From Bradyrhizobium sp. CIAT3101 (lineage in GTDB: Bacteria > Pseudomonadota > Alphaproteobacteria > Rhizobiales > Xanthobacteraceae): a stretch of DNA of 64,000 nucleotides. The notes below the pieces were generated by a model. It was not told the DNA's origin. It ran no database searches and saw nothing but the letters and a program-made list of their open reading frames with translations. The translations under genes and the position numbers were made by a program. Below, one piece after another: positions 10,201 through 18,508 of this stretch. The DNA is taken from positions 5,415,001 through 5,479,000 of the forward strand of contig NZ_CP121634.1 of assembly GCF_029714945.1 (NCBI RefSeq), written 5' to 3'. The stretch's first letter is position 1, and the number at the start of each line of letters is the position of its first letter.

Positions 10201-10497
10201 GCCGCGATCGAGGCGAGCCGGCTGCGGTTGCGTCCGATCCTGATGACGTCGATGGCCTTCATCATGGGTGTGCTGCCGCTGGTGCTCTCGACCGGCGCCG
10301 GCTCGGAGATGCGACGCGCCATGGGCGTTGCCGTGTTCTCCGGCATGATCGGCGTCACCGTGTTCGGCCTGTTCCTGACGCCCGTGTTTTATGTGCTGCT
10401 GCGGACCGTCACCGGCATGAAGCCGCTGGTGCATCACGGCAGCGACATCAGCGCGGCTCCGGTTCAGGGCCTTAACCAAGAAGTCCCTGGCCACTAG
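7294..10497 (+). CDS. RND multidrug efflux permease (HAE1, MexF-like)
   Basis: The 1067-residue pump begins FFIDRPIFAGVLSVLIFLAG, as MexF/AcrB-type pumps do. Its TM4 segment GIVVDDAIVVVENVERN has the proton-relay Asp-Asp pair and its second half GLSAKNAILIVEFARE has the partner lysine. Two large periplasmic loops (about 40-340 and 565-870) are present. It forms a trimeric proton-driven exporter with the upstream adaptor. The last four bases overlap the end of the convergent TauE-like gene. The substrate range cannot be predicted. Confidence 0.95.
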   Translation: MNLSKFFIDRPIFAGVLSVLIFLAGLISLFAMPISEYPDVVPPSVLVRATYPGANPKVIAETVATPIEEQINGVEGMLYMSSQATTDGAMTLTVTFRLGTDPDKATQLVQNRVQQAEPRLPAVVRQLGIITKKSSPDLTMVVHLLSPNNRYDMTYLRNYAVLNVKDRLARIDGVGDVQLYGAGDYSMRVWVDPQKAAEHGLTASDIVKAIQAQNVEAAAGVVGSSPNVKGIDLQLSVNAEGRLANEEQFGDIVVKTGTRGEVVRLRDVARVELGASEYGLRSLLDNKQAVAIPIFQAPGSNALEISDHVRATMAEIKKNMPEGVSYQIVYDPTQFVRSSIEAVIHTLLEAIALVVLVVILFLQTWRASIIPLLAVPVSIVGTFAVMHVFGFSINALSLFGLVLAIGIVVDDAIVVVENVERNIEGGLSPRDATYQAMREVSGPIIAIAMVLIAVFVPLAFISGLTGQFYKQFALTIAISTVISAVNSLTLSPALSALLLKGRNEPKDRLTIIMEKGLGWFFRRFNRAFTYSSESYSGTVTKVISGKAAVMGLYVVLVGLTAFLFQQVPSGFVPGQDKQYLVGFSRLPDGATLDRTEEVIRKMSDIALTQPGVESSVAFPGLSISGFTNSSNAGIVFSTLKPFDERKGPALSGNAIAADLNKKYSGIQEAFIAMFPPPPVNGLGTIGGFKLQIEDRAGLGYEALNEATKAFMAAMQKAPEIAGVFSSFQVNVPQLFADIDRTKALQLGVPVTEVFNTLQIYLGSYYVNDFNKFGRTYSVYVQADAPFRARADDIRQLKVRSSSGDMVPLSALLTIRQSAGPERAIRYNGFLSSDINAAAAPGFSSGQAQEAATRIAAETLPPGFAFEWTDLTYQEFIAGNSGLWVFPLAILLVFLVLAALYESLTLPLSIIMIVPMGLLAAMFGVWLSKGDNNVFTQIGLIVLVGLSAKNAILIVEFARELEFAGRTPIRAAIEASRLRLRPILMTSMAFIMGVLPLVLSTGAGSEMRRAMGVAVFSGMIGVTVFGLFLTPVFYVLLRTVTGMKPLVHHGSDISAAPVQGLNQEVPGH

Positions 10498-11222
10498 ATC
10501 AGGGAAATCCCCGATATCAGCAACAGAACGAGCACGGTCTTGCGAAAGACCGTCTCGTTCACCCGGTGAAAGGCAATCACACCGAGCGCGGATCCCGCGA
10601 ACAGCGCCGGCAGGCTGACCGCGAGGTCGACGAAGACCTTTGACGACAGATCCTGATGCCCGACCAGCAGGATGATCGCAAAGACCTGCATCGCGGCGAT
10701 GAACGGCTGCACCAGGCCGCGCTGCTCGCTCTTGGGCATACCACGCATGTCGCACCAGATCGTCGGGATCGCGCCGGGCATCGCGGTGAGCCCGCCGACG
10801 AGCCCTCCTCCGAAGCCGATCAACGCAACCCAGTGCCGGCCGACCGCCTCACCGGCCGTCACCAGCGTCGGCCGCAGCAGCATGTAGGCGGCATAGAGCG
10901 CAACGACCACACCAAAGCCGCGCCGAAGCAGATGCGTGTCGGTCGACTGCAACAGCGATACCGCAATGGGAACGCCGATCAGCCCACCGATGATCAGGAA
11001 CAGGCTCCCCTCCCAGCGGATGCTGCGCCGGAGCGCCCACAGATTGGTCGCCTGCACGCCGATGCTGCAGGCCATCATCAGCGGCACGGCCTCCAGCGGC
11101 TGGAAGACCCGCAACAGGATCGCGCCCGCCACGGCCGAGAATGCGAATCCCGAGAGCCCTGAGACGAACGCTCCGGCGAATACGGCGGTGCTGAGGAGCA
11201 GCAGTGTCGTAATGTCAGGCAC
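10494..11222 (-). CDS. TauE/SafE-family membrane carrier
   Basis: The 242-residue protein has about eight hydrophobic segments and the glycine-rich repeats GLSGFAFSAVAG and GFGGGLVGGLTAMPGAIP that mark the sulfite/organic-anion exporter family. I prefer the GTG start at 11222, preceded by GGAGGG at good spacing, over a TTG six codons upstream that has no ribosome site and overlaps the previous gene. It probably moves a small sulfur-containing or organic anion. The upstream neighbour is a small membrane protein. Confidence 0.85.
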   Translation of the reverse strand: MPDITTLLLLSTAVFAGAFVSGLSGFAFSAVAGAILLRVFQPLEAVPLMMACSIGVQATNLWALRRSIRWEGSLFLIIGGLIGVPIAVSLLQSTDTHLLRRGFGVVVALYAAYMLLRPTLVTAGEAVGRHWVALIGFGGGLVGGLTAMPGAIPTIWCDMRGMPKSEQRGLVQPFIAAMQVFAIILLVGHQDLSSKVFVDLAVSLPALFAGSALGVIAFHRVNETVFRKTVLVLLLISGISLI

Positions 11223-11236
11223 GGTCTGCCCTCCAC

Positions 11237-11470
11237 TCAATCATAGGGGATCTGCGAGACCGGTGCGGCGGCGCTTTCTCCGCAGCTTGCAGGCTCGCGC
11301 GGAAACGACACCTGCATCGCATGCGCATGCGATCGTTCCAGCATGATGAGCCCTGCCAGTTGAAGGACGATGAGCGCGGCGGTGAGTGCCACTGCAACGA
11401 TGTTGCCGTTACGCGCGCGCGAGACTGGCGTGGCTGACTCCGCGCTCGCGCGCATCAGATTGATCGGCAT
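11237..11470 (-). CDS. Small single-pass membrane protein, unknown function
   Basis: Starting from the ATG at 11470 (GAGGAA ten bases upstream), this encodes 77 residues. A hydrophobic segment, NIVAVALTAALIVLQLAGLI, is followed by a His/Ala-rich tail. It ends 14 bases before the TauE-like start, so the two may be co-transcribed. Its first 62 bases overlap the preceding 85-residue gene in another frame, which leaves the true start slightly uncertain. No family is recognised. Confidence 0.5.
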   Translation of the reverse strand: MPINLMRASAESATPVSRARNGNIVAVALTAALIVLQLAGLIMLERSHAHAMQVSFPREPASCGESAAAPVSQIPYD

Positions 11471-11666
11471 TTTCTGAAAATTCCTCTTTGCTGCAGACAA
11501 AATCGGCGTCATTCAAAGGCAATGTTTCGTGCTGCGTTTCCAGCAGGTGGCGGTAGCGCTGCAATACGCGCCGGGCTTCGATGGCACGCTGCTGATGCAG
11601 CGCTGCGACCATGCGATCGACGGCGTCGTGGAACTTCCCGACAAGGCTCCGTGCCGTTGTTCGCAT
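11409..11666 (-). CDS. Conserved small protein, unknown function
   Basis: This 85-residue soluble, charged protein follows an excellent GAGAGGAG ribosome site six bases before ATG 11666. A helical N-terminal half (KFHDAVDRMVAALHQQRAIE, VLQRYRHLL) precedes an acidic tail with SKEEFSENADQSDARERG. The style matches small hypothetical proteins common in Bradyrhizobium, but I cannot name a function. Its 3' end overlaps the next small gene by 62 bases. Confidence 0.6.
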   Translation of the reverse strand: MRTTARSLVGKFHDAVDRMVAALHQQRAIEARRVLQRYRHLLETQHETLPLNDADFVCSKEEFSENADQSDARERGVSHASLARA

Positions 11667-11886
11667 GACGATCTCCTCTCAACCTGAAAGCGAGATTGAT
11701 GGAATTCACCCTGAACCACTGTGAGTTGCTTCACACACGAATCGCACGCGACGAACAAGAACGCGTGTGTGCTCTCGTAGGAGAGAACGCAGCAAATCGC
11801 GTCACCCAAACGAATGACGCGCGATAACAATCTGATGATGAAATTGCGGGCGCGGTGCTGATGCTTTGTTCAGCGCTGACGATGCG

Positions 11887-13008
11887 TCAGTGCACCAGGG
11901 GGTTGGCAAAACCTGCCGCGAGCTTGACGAGGTCGGCCTGGCGGCTCGTACCGGTCTTGGCGAACACGCGATGCAGATGCGTCTTCACCGTCGTCTCGGC
12001 TATACCGAGCGCTTCGGCCGTCTCCGGCACGCCGCCGACGTCGACGATGGACTGCAGAACCCTGAGCTCCGCAGGCGTCAGCTCGAACGTACGGTCGAGC
12101 AGCCCGGTGCAGGAGCGCGCATCGAGCTTCGCCTTCCAGACGAACAGGGCGCCGATGGCACCACCGGCACGCCCCACATTCCCCTCGCGCAGAAGCGAGG
12201 GCAGCGCGACCACATGGGCGACATGATGCGATCCGTCGCTCGATGTCAGCAGAATATTGCGGTCCGCCGCCGCAGCTGCGGCGACCTCCGCCTCGTCACG
12301 AAAGACGTTGCGCAGCGCCGCGTTCGCGTCGGGCGATCTCGCCAGCAGGCGGCCATTGACCGACCGCAAGACGTCGTCCTCGTCCAGGATCGCGGCGGCC
12401 GCTGGATTGCTGTAGACGATGTTGCAGGCGGCATCGAGCAGGATCACGCCGGCACTCAATTGATCCACGACATCGGCAAGCGCGATGGCCTTCTGCTGCT
12501 TCCGCTCGACCGCGCGGTTGATCATCAAGGCGCGGCTGGCATGTGGAACAATGAGCTGCATGCGCGCACGCATCTTCGCGTCCAGCATCTCCCTGCCCGG
12601 GATCACCGTCATCAGCATCGGACACGGCGAACTCGCCTGTTCCAGCACCACATTCGCGACGTCGGCACAGCCTTGGGGGCGCAACCATTCCTGATAAAAG
12701 CGCCCGCGCCGATATTCGTCGAAATTCACGAGGTCGGGGATGTTGCGTACGTCGCCATAGCGCGGCAGCCTGGCGAGCGGGTCATGCTGCGCGTATTCGT
12801 CGGCATAGAGCTGGATGAAGTGCGGATCGACTCCGCAATAATAATGCGTCGATCCGGATTTGCTGACCTTGTCCTTTGAAATCAGGCCGCAGGCCCGGCT
12901 GCCGAAAAATCCGTTGAGCATGACGACGACATCGGACCACAACTCAGGATTGAGTCCGGCGTCATAGATGCTCTCGATCAACTCGGAATGTTCTGCGGTC
13001 AGCTGCAT
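11887..13008 (-). CDS. LuxR-type HTH regulator (paralogue 1)
   Basis: The 373-residue protein has a large N-terminal region with a central PAS-like part (DQLSAGVILLDAACNIVYSN) and a C-terminal LuxR/GerE HTH, TPAELRVLQSIVDVGGVPETAEALGIAETTVKTHLHRVFAKTG. No acyl-homoserine-lactone domain or response-regulator receiver is seen. I chose ATG 13008 (MQLTAEH) over a TTG three codons upstream. It is closely related along its length to the next LuxR gene (shared NFDEYRRGRFYQEW and HYYCG), so the two are probably a tandem duplication. The ligand is unknown. Confidence 0.88.
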   Translation of the reverse strand: MQLTAEHSELIESIYDAGLNPELWSDVVVMLNGFFGSRACGLISKDKVSKSGSTHYYCGVDPHFIQLYADEYAQHDPLARLPRYGDVRNIPDLVNFDEYRRGRFYQEWLRPQGCADVANVVLEQASSPCPMLMTVIPGREMLDAKMRARMQLIVPHASRALMINRAVERKQQKAIALADVVDQLSAGVILLDAACNIVYSNPAAAAILDEDDVLRSVNGRLLARSPDANAALRNVFRDEAEVAAAAAADRNILLTSSDGSHHVAHVVALPSLLREGNVGRAGGAIGALFVWKAKLDARSCTGLLDRTFELTPAELRVLQSIVDVGGVPETAEALGIAETTVKTHLHRVFAKTGTSRQADLVKLAAGFANPLVH

Positions 13009-13114
13009 TGAAGCCAATAGTCCAGCGCGGATTTGAGACGTTGATGCCCTGCGGCTTTTCTATGGAGTCGGCCGAGACACCGATAGGTTCAACGGTTTCG
13101 CGCCAAATAACCGG

Positions 13115-14233
13115 CTAGTTGACAAGTGGATTGGAGAATCCGGCCGCGAGCTTGACGAGATCCGCCTGACGCGCGACGCCTGTCTTGGCGAACACGCGAT
13201 GCAGATGCGTCTTCACCGTCGTCTCGGCTATACCGAGCGCGATGGACGTCTCCGGAACGCCGCCGACCTCGACAATCGACAGGAACACGCGCAGTTCCGC
13301 CGGCGTCAGATCGAAGGTCCGCGCGATCAGCTCGCCGTAGGCGTGCCCGCCAAGCGTGACCTTGCGCAGCAGCACCGCGCCGACGGCATCGGACGAGCGC
13401 TCGCTGCCGTTCCGCAGCACCGAGGACAACGGCAGGATATGCGCGACGTAGCGCTCGCCCTTCGGCGAAAGCAACGGAATCGCATGCCCTCCTGCGAGAA
13501 GCGAGGCGGCATCGCCGCGGGCCGCAAAAGCGTCCCGCAACGTCTGATTGGCCTCGGTGCCGCCAGTCACGAGCTGGCCGGCAACGATGCGGACCGCGTC
13601 GCCGGCTTCGAGCAGCGCGTAGCCGCTCGCATTGGCGTGCACCAGATGGCAGCAGGAATCGAGCAGGAAAATACCGGATGAGAGATTGTCCAGGACATCC
13701 GCGAGCGCCGTGGCCAGCGTCAGCTTCGAGCTGATCGCCCGGTTGACGAGCAGCGCGCGGCTGGCATGCGGCACGATCAGCGACATCCGGTGCTTCATTC
13801 CGGCGTCGACCATGCGCCGGCCCGAGAGCACCGTCATCATCACCGGGCAGTGCGCGTTCGATCTCTCGAGCACGACATTGGCGGCATCGTGAGAGCCCTG
13901 CGGCTGCATCCATTCCTGATAGAAACGCCCGCGGCGATATTCGTCGAAATTAACGAGATCGGGGATGCTGACGATCTGGCCGTGTGGCGGCAGGATCGCC
14001 AGCGGATCGAACTTGGAGTGGGTCTCGGAATACAGCTGGATGTAGTGCGGATCGGCTCCGCAATAATAGTGCGTGACACCGAACTTGCTGATCGAATCCT
14101 TCGAAAACAGCCCACAGGCCTGGCCACCGACGAAATCGCGGATACCCACGACGACGTCGTTCCAGAGCGAGGGGTCGAGACCGGCATCGTAGATGGACTC
14201 GACCAGATCGGGCAGCTTCCGAGCTCTCGGCAT
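13115..14233 (-). CDS. LuxR-type HTH regulator (paralogue 2)
   Basis: The 372-residue protein starts at MPRARKLPDLVESIYDAG, where similarity to its neighbour begins; the open frame upstream of this ATG shows no homology. It keeps HYYCGADPHYIQLYSE, NFDEYRRGRFYQEW, a PAS-like centre (LSSGIFLLDSCCHLVHANAS) and the C-terminal HTH LGIAETTVKTHLHRVFAKTG. It lies 106 bp from paralogue 1 and downstream of the autotransporter gene, from which strong palindromes (14294-14344) separate it. It probably senses a cytoplasmic signal, perhaps controlling the neighbouring surface protein. Confidence 0.87.
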   Translation of the reverse strand: MPRARKLPDLVESIYDAGLDPSLWNDVVVGIRDFVGGQACGLFSKDSISKFGVTHYYCGADPHYIQLYSETHSKFDPLAILPPHGQIVSIPDLVNFDEYRRGRFYQEWMQPQGSHDAANVVLERSNAHCPVMMTVLSGRRMVDAGMKHRMSLIVPHASRALLVNRAISSKLTLATALADVLDNLSSGIFLLDSCCHLVHANASGYALLEAGDAVRIVAGQLVTGGTEANQTLRDAFAARGDAASLLAGGHAIPLLSPKGERYVAHILPLSSVLRNGSERSSDAVGAVLLRKVTLGGHAYGELIARTFDLTPAELRVFLSIVEVGGVPETSIALGIAETTVKTHLHRVFAKTGVARQADLVKLAAGFSNPLVN

Positions 14234-14293
14234 GGCGTTGAATGGCTTTGGATGAACAATGCCGGGCACAATATCACGATCGGGGCACCCCCT

Positions 14294-14313
14294 CATCCTC
14301 CGATCGGAGGATG
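14294..14313. promoter_or_regulatory. Perfect 20-bp palindrome upstream of LuxR paralogue 2
   Basis: CATCCTCCGATCGGAGGATG is fully self-complementary, with no spacer, and sits 61-80 bp upstream of the LuxR start at 14233. It could be an operator for that regulator or, as RNA, part of the transcription end of the autotransporter gene. Confidence 0.5.
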
Positions 14314-14315
14314 GT

Positions 14316-14344
14316 GCCGGCCGGGCGGATGGAGCCCGGCCGGC
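14316..14344 (-). terminator. GC-rich hairpin downstream of the autotransporter
   Basis: Perfect 11-bp arms GCCGGCCGGGC/GCCCGGCCGGC flank a 7-base loop, beginning 37 bp after the autotransporter stop. The stem is very stable but no T-run follows, so it is a candidate terminator or 3' stabiliser and not a canonical intrinsic terminator. Confidence 0.45.
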
Positions 14345-14380
14345 GGGCATCGCGTTCAGGCCGCCAGGGCTGATGCCGGC

Positions 14381-17300
14381 TCAGAACGCGACGCGGAGGC
14401 CCCCTCTTGCGGTTCCAGTGCGGCTCTGGTCGGACATCACCATGCCCTCGACCGCGCCGAACACGGAGACGTTGGTCGTGGTGCGATAGTCGAGGCCGAA
14501 GCCTGCCACCGCGCCGACGGTGCTGCTTCTGCCCGGCGTCACGAAGGACAGATTTTGGCCGAGCAGCACCGTGTTGATGCCGGTGTCGCCCACGCGCTGG
14601 AGCGCGATCACGCCGCCGTGGATGTTGGCCTTGAGCTCGCCGCTGTCGAAGCGCGTCACCCGGGAGAGATCGACCTCTCCGCGTTCTTCGATATCCTGGA
14701 GCGTGCGGCTGCCGACCGATAGCCCTTGCGCAGAGCCGGCCTCGCTATAGCCGTCGAACCGGCCGGCGACGTAGCGCAGCCGCGCCGTCGGCGTCAGAAG
14801 GTAGCCATTGCCGATACCGAGCTTGTAGCCATAGGCGAGCTCGGGGCTGATGTACCAGCCGCGATAGCTGGCGGTTGCCGTCTCCATGCCGTTGGCCACG
14901 GCATTGTTGAGCACCAGCCGCCGCGATTTGTTGTCGGCATTGCCGCCCTGGATGGTGAAATCGAAGAATTGCGCGGCCCATTCGAAGCGGCTGTAGGCGC
15001 CCGCGAACACATAGTTGGTGTCCACCGACTGCGAGTTGAGATCGACCGAGAGGCCGCCTTGCCCGCCGCCGAGGAACGCGCCGACCAGCCAGTTCGGCTG
15101 CACTTTGCGATCGATGCCGATAGCGCCACCCCAGGCCGTCGAGGTCGCGCGCAGCGTTGCGGCGGTCTCGTCCTGGATGCGCTGGCCACCAAAGCTGTTG
15201 GCCCACACCGTGATCGGCGCCGGATCGGTCCACAGACTCTTCGGCGCCTTGGTGAAGGGTCCCGCCTGCGCGGTTTCGGGCGAGTAGGCCATTGCCATCA
15301 TGTTGCTGCCTGCCGGCGCGGTGCCGCCATTGATGCGGCCCTGCACCAGCGAGGACACGCCGCCTGTAAAATCCATCAGCGTACGGTCGGTCTGCGCCAG
15401 CGCGGTTGGATCGAGGGTTGCGAGCGTCGTGCCGGAGACGACCGAGGGGCCATTGAAGCCGCCGCCTGACGTGATGATGTTGATGGTGCCGGCAAAGCGG
15501 TTGAAGGTCGGCAACTCGACGCTCGCCAAGGACGACACTTTGCTGCTCGGCGCGAGGTTGACGTTGACGACGTCATTGCCGAAGCCGAAATCGACCACAC
15601 CGTTGATCTTCGAACCCGGCAGCAGCGTCAGCGTATCGGCCGCGTTCGACAGCCGGATCGCCACGCCGGACGTTGCGGTTATCGTGCCGGCGTTGACGAT
15701 CGTGGCGGCGTCACGCGCGAGCACAGCCTGGTCTGTGCCCGCGATGCTGCCACCGGCCATGTTCGTCAGGCTGAGCGTGCTCGAGGCGACGATCCCTGAC
15801 CTTCCGGTGATGAGCCCCGAATTGGCGATATCCGCCTGCCCGCCAGCGCTGATACCAGCCGATCCTCCAGTGATCGCCCCCGAATTGACAACGGTCAGAG
15901 TGCTCGTCGCCGAAATGGCGTAAAAGGTCGACGTCCGCAGAATGCCTGAATTTCGGACATCCGCCGTGGTGGCGTCGACGGCGTTACCGCCCGATCCTTC
16001 GACCACACCGGCATTGCTCAGCACGATGTTGTGCGCGCTGATGCCGAATTGCCCTCCGGAGATGAGTCCTCCCGACAGATTCTCGACCGTCGCATTGTTA
16101 GTAGCGCGGATCGCCTTTCCACCGTTCGAGCCCCCCTTGATCGTGCCGCTATTGCTGACGGTTGCGTCCGCTCCTGCAAACACCGCGATGGAATTGATAT
16201 TCGTGGACTGAATCTTGCCGCCGTTGTTGTTGACGGTGACCGAACCCGACGGCGATCGGATCGCGTTGGCCTCACCCGTGATCGTGCCGGTGTTGTCAGT
16301 CACATTCACTGTTCCGGCCAAAATACCGACGCCGCCCGCGCTCAATGCGAGGATCTGTCCCGCATTGGAGACGGTCGCGACGATCGCATTGATCGCGGCC
16401 CCATTGACGTCGTCTGCCTGTATGATTCCGGCGCTGTCGTTCCTGACGGTTGCAGTGTTGGCAAGAACGCCCTGCGCTCCGGCCTCTATACGGCCGGTGT
16501 TCGAGGACACAACAACGATATTCGCCGCGATGGCCTGGCTTCCGCCCAAGAGCCCAGAAATCTCGCCGGAGTTGACGACTGTCGCAGTGCCTGGGCCAGA
16601 TATTGCGACGCCGTCCGCTTCGATCTCGCCGGCGCTATTGTTGGTGATCGTCGCCATGCTCGTGAAGGAGATGCCGGCCGCACCGGCTCGGATGGTGCCG
16701 GTGTTACCGAGAGTCACTGTTTCCGCGCGAATTGCGATAGCTCCGGTGATGCCGTTGGTGTTGTTGACGACAGCGGTACCGGATGTATTGATCGCGATGC
16801 CGTTGATTGCCCCTGCGGAGATCGTACCATTGTTGTCGACCGTCGTAGCCGTCGTTGCGGTGATTCCAAACCGGTCGCCCTGAACCTGGCCATTTTGACT
16901 GGTGGACAGGTTGACGACGTTTGCCTGGATCGCGATGCCGCCTGCGGCGATCGCGTAGATGCTTCCTGAATTCTCAGTTTTCACATTCACCGTACCGAGG
17001 CTATTGACCCCAACAGCGTTGGTCCCGAATGCCTGAACGCGATCTCCGGTGTTCTTCAGATCGAGGTCGCCCAAGGCAGCAATTCCGGTGGCGCCATTCG
17101 ACGCTGCGGTCCCGCCCAGGATGGCGCCAGCATTGTTGATCGAGCCCTGGTTGAGCGTGATGCCGGAGGTCGTGCCGTTCAGGAACGAGCCGGACGTCAC
17201 GTTGATGGTGTTGCCGGTGTCGGTGGCCGATCCATAGCCGATCGTACCGTTGGCGTTGGTCGTCGTGCCGGAACAGGTAATAGTCGTGTTGTTGACCGGC

Positions 17301-17425
17301 GACGGCGGCGTGCACGCAGCTTCGGCGCGCCCGGTCATGATCCACGGCGCCAGCAGAAGTGCTGATGCCGGGACCCGCAGCAGGCGGCGGTTGACGGTTG
17401 CGAGAAGCCTTCGTTTCATCTTCAT
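14381..17425 (-). CDS. Type V autotransporter / surface protein
   Basis: The 1014-residue protein has a signal peptide (basic [16 protein letters not shown], hydrophobic core, cleavage near GRAEA-A). A long low-complexity passenger of Asn/Thr/Gly/Ser repeats (about 37-700; recurring NSGxIxG and NAGxIxA units) suggests a right-handed beta-helix. The C-terminal autotransporter beta-domain (about 740-1014) ends in the outer-membrane signature aromatic residue (GGLRVAF). It should be exported to the cell surface, with a role in adhesion or aggregation possible. A second ATG two codons in (17419) has better GGGGA spacing and may be the real start. Protease or lipase motifs are not seen. Confidence 0.88.
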   Translation of the reverse strand: MKMKRRLLATVNRRLLRVPASALLLAPWIMTGRAEAACTPPSPVNNTTITCSGTTTNANGTIGYGSATDTGNTINVTSGSFLNGTTSGITLNQGSINNAGAILGGTAASNGATGIAALGDLDLKNTGDRVQAFGTNAVGVNSLGTVNVKTENSGSIYAIAAGGIAIQANVVNLSTSQNGQVQGDRFGITATTATTVDNNGTISAGAINGIAINTSGTAVVNNTNGITGAIAIRAETVTLGNTGTIRAGAAGISFTSMATITNNSAGEIEADGVAISGPGTATVVNSGEISGLLGGSQAIAANIVVVSSNTGRIEAGAQGVLANTATVRNDSAGIIQADDVNGAAINAIVATVSNAGQILALSAGGVGILAGTVNVTDNTGTITGEANAIRSPSGSVTVNNNGGKIQSTNINSIAVFAGADATVSNSGTIKGGSNGGKAIRATNNATVENLSGGLISGGQFGISAHNIVLSNAGVVEGSGGNAVDATTADVRNSGILRTSTFYAISATSTLTVVNSGAITGGSAGISAGGQADIANSGLITGRSGIVASSTLSLTNMAGGSIAGTDQAVLARDAATIVNAGTITATSGVAIRLSNAADTLTLLPGSKINGVVDFGFGNDVVNVNLAPSSKVSSLASVELPTFNRFAGTINIITSGGGFNGPSVVSGTTLATLDPTALAQTDRTLMDFTGGVSSLVQGRINGGTAPAGSNMMAMAYSPETAQAGPFTKAPKSLWTDPAPITVWANSFGGQRIQDETAATLRATSTAWGGAIGIDRKVQPNWLVGAFLGGGQGGLSVDLNSQSVDTNYVFAGAYSRFEWAAQFFDFTIQGGNADNKSRRLVLNNAVANGMETATASYRGWYISPELAYGYKLGIGNGYLLTPTARLRYVAGRFDGYSEAGSAQGLSVGSRTLQDIEERGEVDLSRVTRFDSGELKANIHGGVIALQRVGDTGINTVLLGQNLSFVTPGRSSTVGAVAGFGLDYRTTTNVSVFGAVEGMVMSDQSRTGTARGGLRVAF

Positions 17426-17641
17426 TCCCCAAGCGAGGCCTTCCGCCCAATGGGCGTGCAGACCTATTGCAACCAGCCTCCTCCCTTCGAAGGAGGCCGG
17501 CGCAGCGAACGTGAATCGCTGATCGCTAAGGTAGGAGGACAGTCAACATCCGACTTGGACGGACGCGACCGAGGTTCGGCTCAGAGCGAACTGACGCTCT
17601 TTCGCAAGCACTGATGCAGACTTGTGACACTGCCCACAGGC

Positions 17642-17890
17642 TCACGCCTGGTCCCAGCCTGCCTTCTCGGCATTCTCGGCCCAGACCGCGGCGCGATAGA
17701 TCTCGCGGCCGCCATCGTCCCTGACGCGGATCCAGGCATCGCGATCGCGCAGATCATCGCGCCAGACGAAGAGGTGATTTGCCATCTCGTCGGCGACCGC
17801 GAAGGTCGCTCTCGCATGCTCGAACACCATGCCACCCGGATCGATCTTGACGACATTGCCGACCAGAAGGTCGAAGAAGAAGCGGCGCAT
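17642..17890 (-). CDS. DUF6894-type small protein
   Basis: The 82-residue protein begins MRRFFFDLLVGNVVKIDPGG and continues with an alternating Ala-rich helix and VRDDGGREIY, the pattern of the short DUF6894 proteins abundant in rhizobia. Start 17890 follows GGAG and lies two bases after the stop of the DUF3455 gene, so the two are an operon. Its function is unknown. Confidence 0.75.
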   Translation of the reverse strand: MRRFFFDLLVGNVVKIDPGGMVFEHARATFAVADEMANHLFVWRDDLRDRDAWIRVRDDGGREIYRAAVWAENAEKAGWDQA

Positions 17891-17892
17891 CT

Positions 17893-18447
17893 CTACTCCA
17901 CGCGCCAGAACACGTAATCGGCGGAATACGGCACGCTGCGATAGGTCCCCGCCTGCTGGCACGTGCCCCGGAGCACGCCACCTTGCGTGTTGATGCGCTG
18001 CACGTGGCTGGCGCCGAAAAACAGGCCGTCACCGCTCTGTGTGATCACTCCGAATTTGAGCCACGGCAGATCGTCGGCGCTGCGGCCTGCCGCCTGGGCG
18101 ACAATCTTCGCCATCACAAAGCTGCCGTCCTTGTGCTCCCACATCAGTGTGCTGGCATCGACGGTGTCCCAATGCTGCGCGGCCGAGTGGCGCCCGACCG
18201 ACTTGCCGCGATCGATCAGCGTCGCGGTCGGCTCCCGCACCTGCCAGACCAGCTGATTTGTGGGATCGCGCCGGCACTCGTAAATCTGCGCGCCCTCGGC
18301 ATGAAGGACCGTGCCCGGAATCTCTCCGGGAACCCTGATCTCGTCCGGCGTCCCCGCCAAAGCCGACGCTCCACAGAGCACGCTCGCGACAACGGCACTA
18401 CGTTTCAATAATCGCGCGATAGCCATGATTTCACGATCAAGGATCAT
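17893..18447 (-). CDS. DUF3455 exported protein
   Basis: This 184-residue protein has an N-terminal signal sequence (LLKRSAVVASVLCGASALAG) and the DUF3455 landmarks GAQIYECR, a WQVREPTATLIDRGKSVGRH block and a C-terminal YSADYVFWR. The family is typically periplasmic or secreted in proteobacteria and has no established role. ATG 18447 has a weak GGGAA site; an internal ATG at 18426 is the alternative. It is co-transcribed with the DUF6894 gene. Confidence 0.8.
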   Translation of the reverse strand: MILDREIMAIARLLKRSAVVASVLCGASALAGTPDEIRVPGEIPGTVLHAEGAQIYECRRDPTNQLVWQVREPTATLIDRGKSVGRHSAAQHWDTVDASTLMWEHKDGSFVMAKIVAQAAGRSADDLPWLKFGVITQSGDGLFFGASHVQRINTQGGVLRGTCQQAGTYRSVPYSADYVFWRVE

Positions 18448-18508
18448 GTGAAAAATTCCCGGCCCGGCCTAAAACTCGGCGGGCCGCTCAAATGCCCCGC
18501 GGATACGA

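Noticed and set aside
15300..16883. Hydrophobic plus-strand frames opposite the autotransporter passenger
   Set aside because: The repeat passenger yields Pro/Val/Leu-rich antisense translations; none has a start site or homology.
14381..17425. Asn/Gly repeats of the autotransporter as tandem DNA repeats
   Set aside because: The units are similar only at the protein level; no exact DNA repeat of constant length was found.
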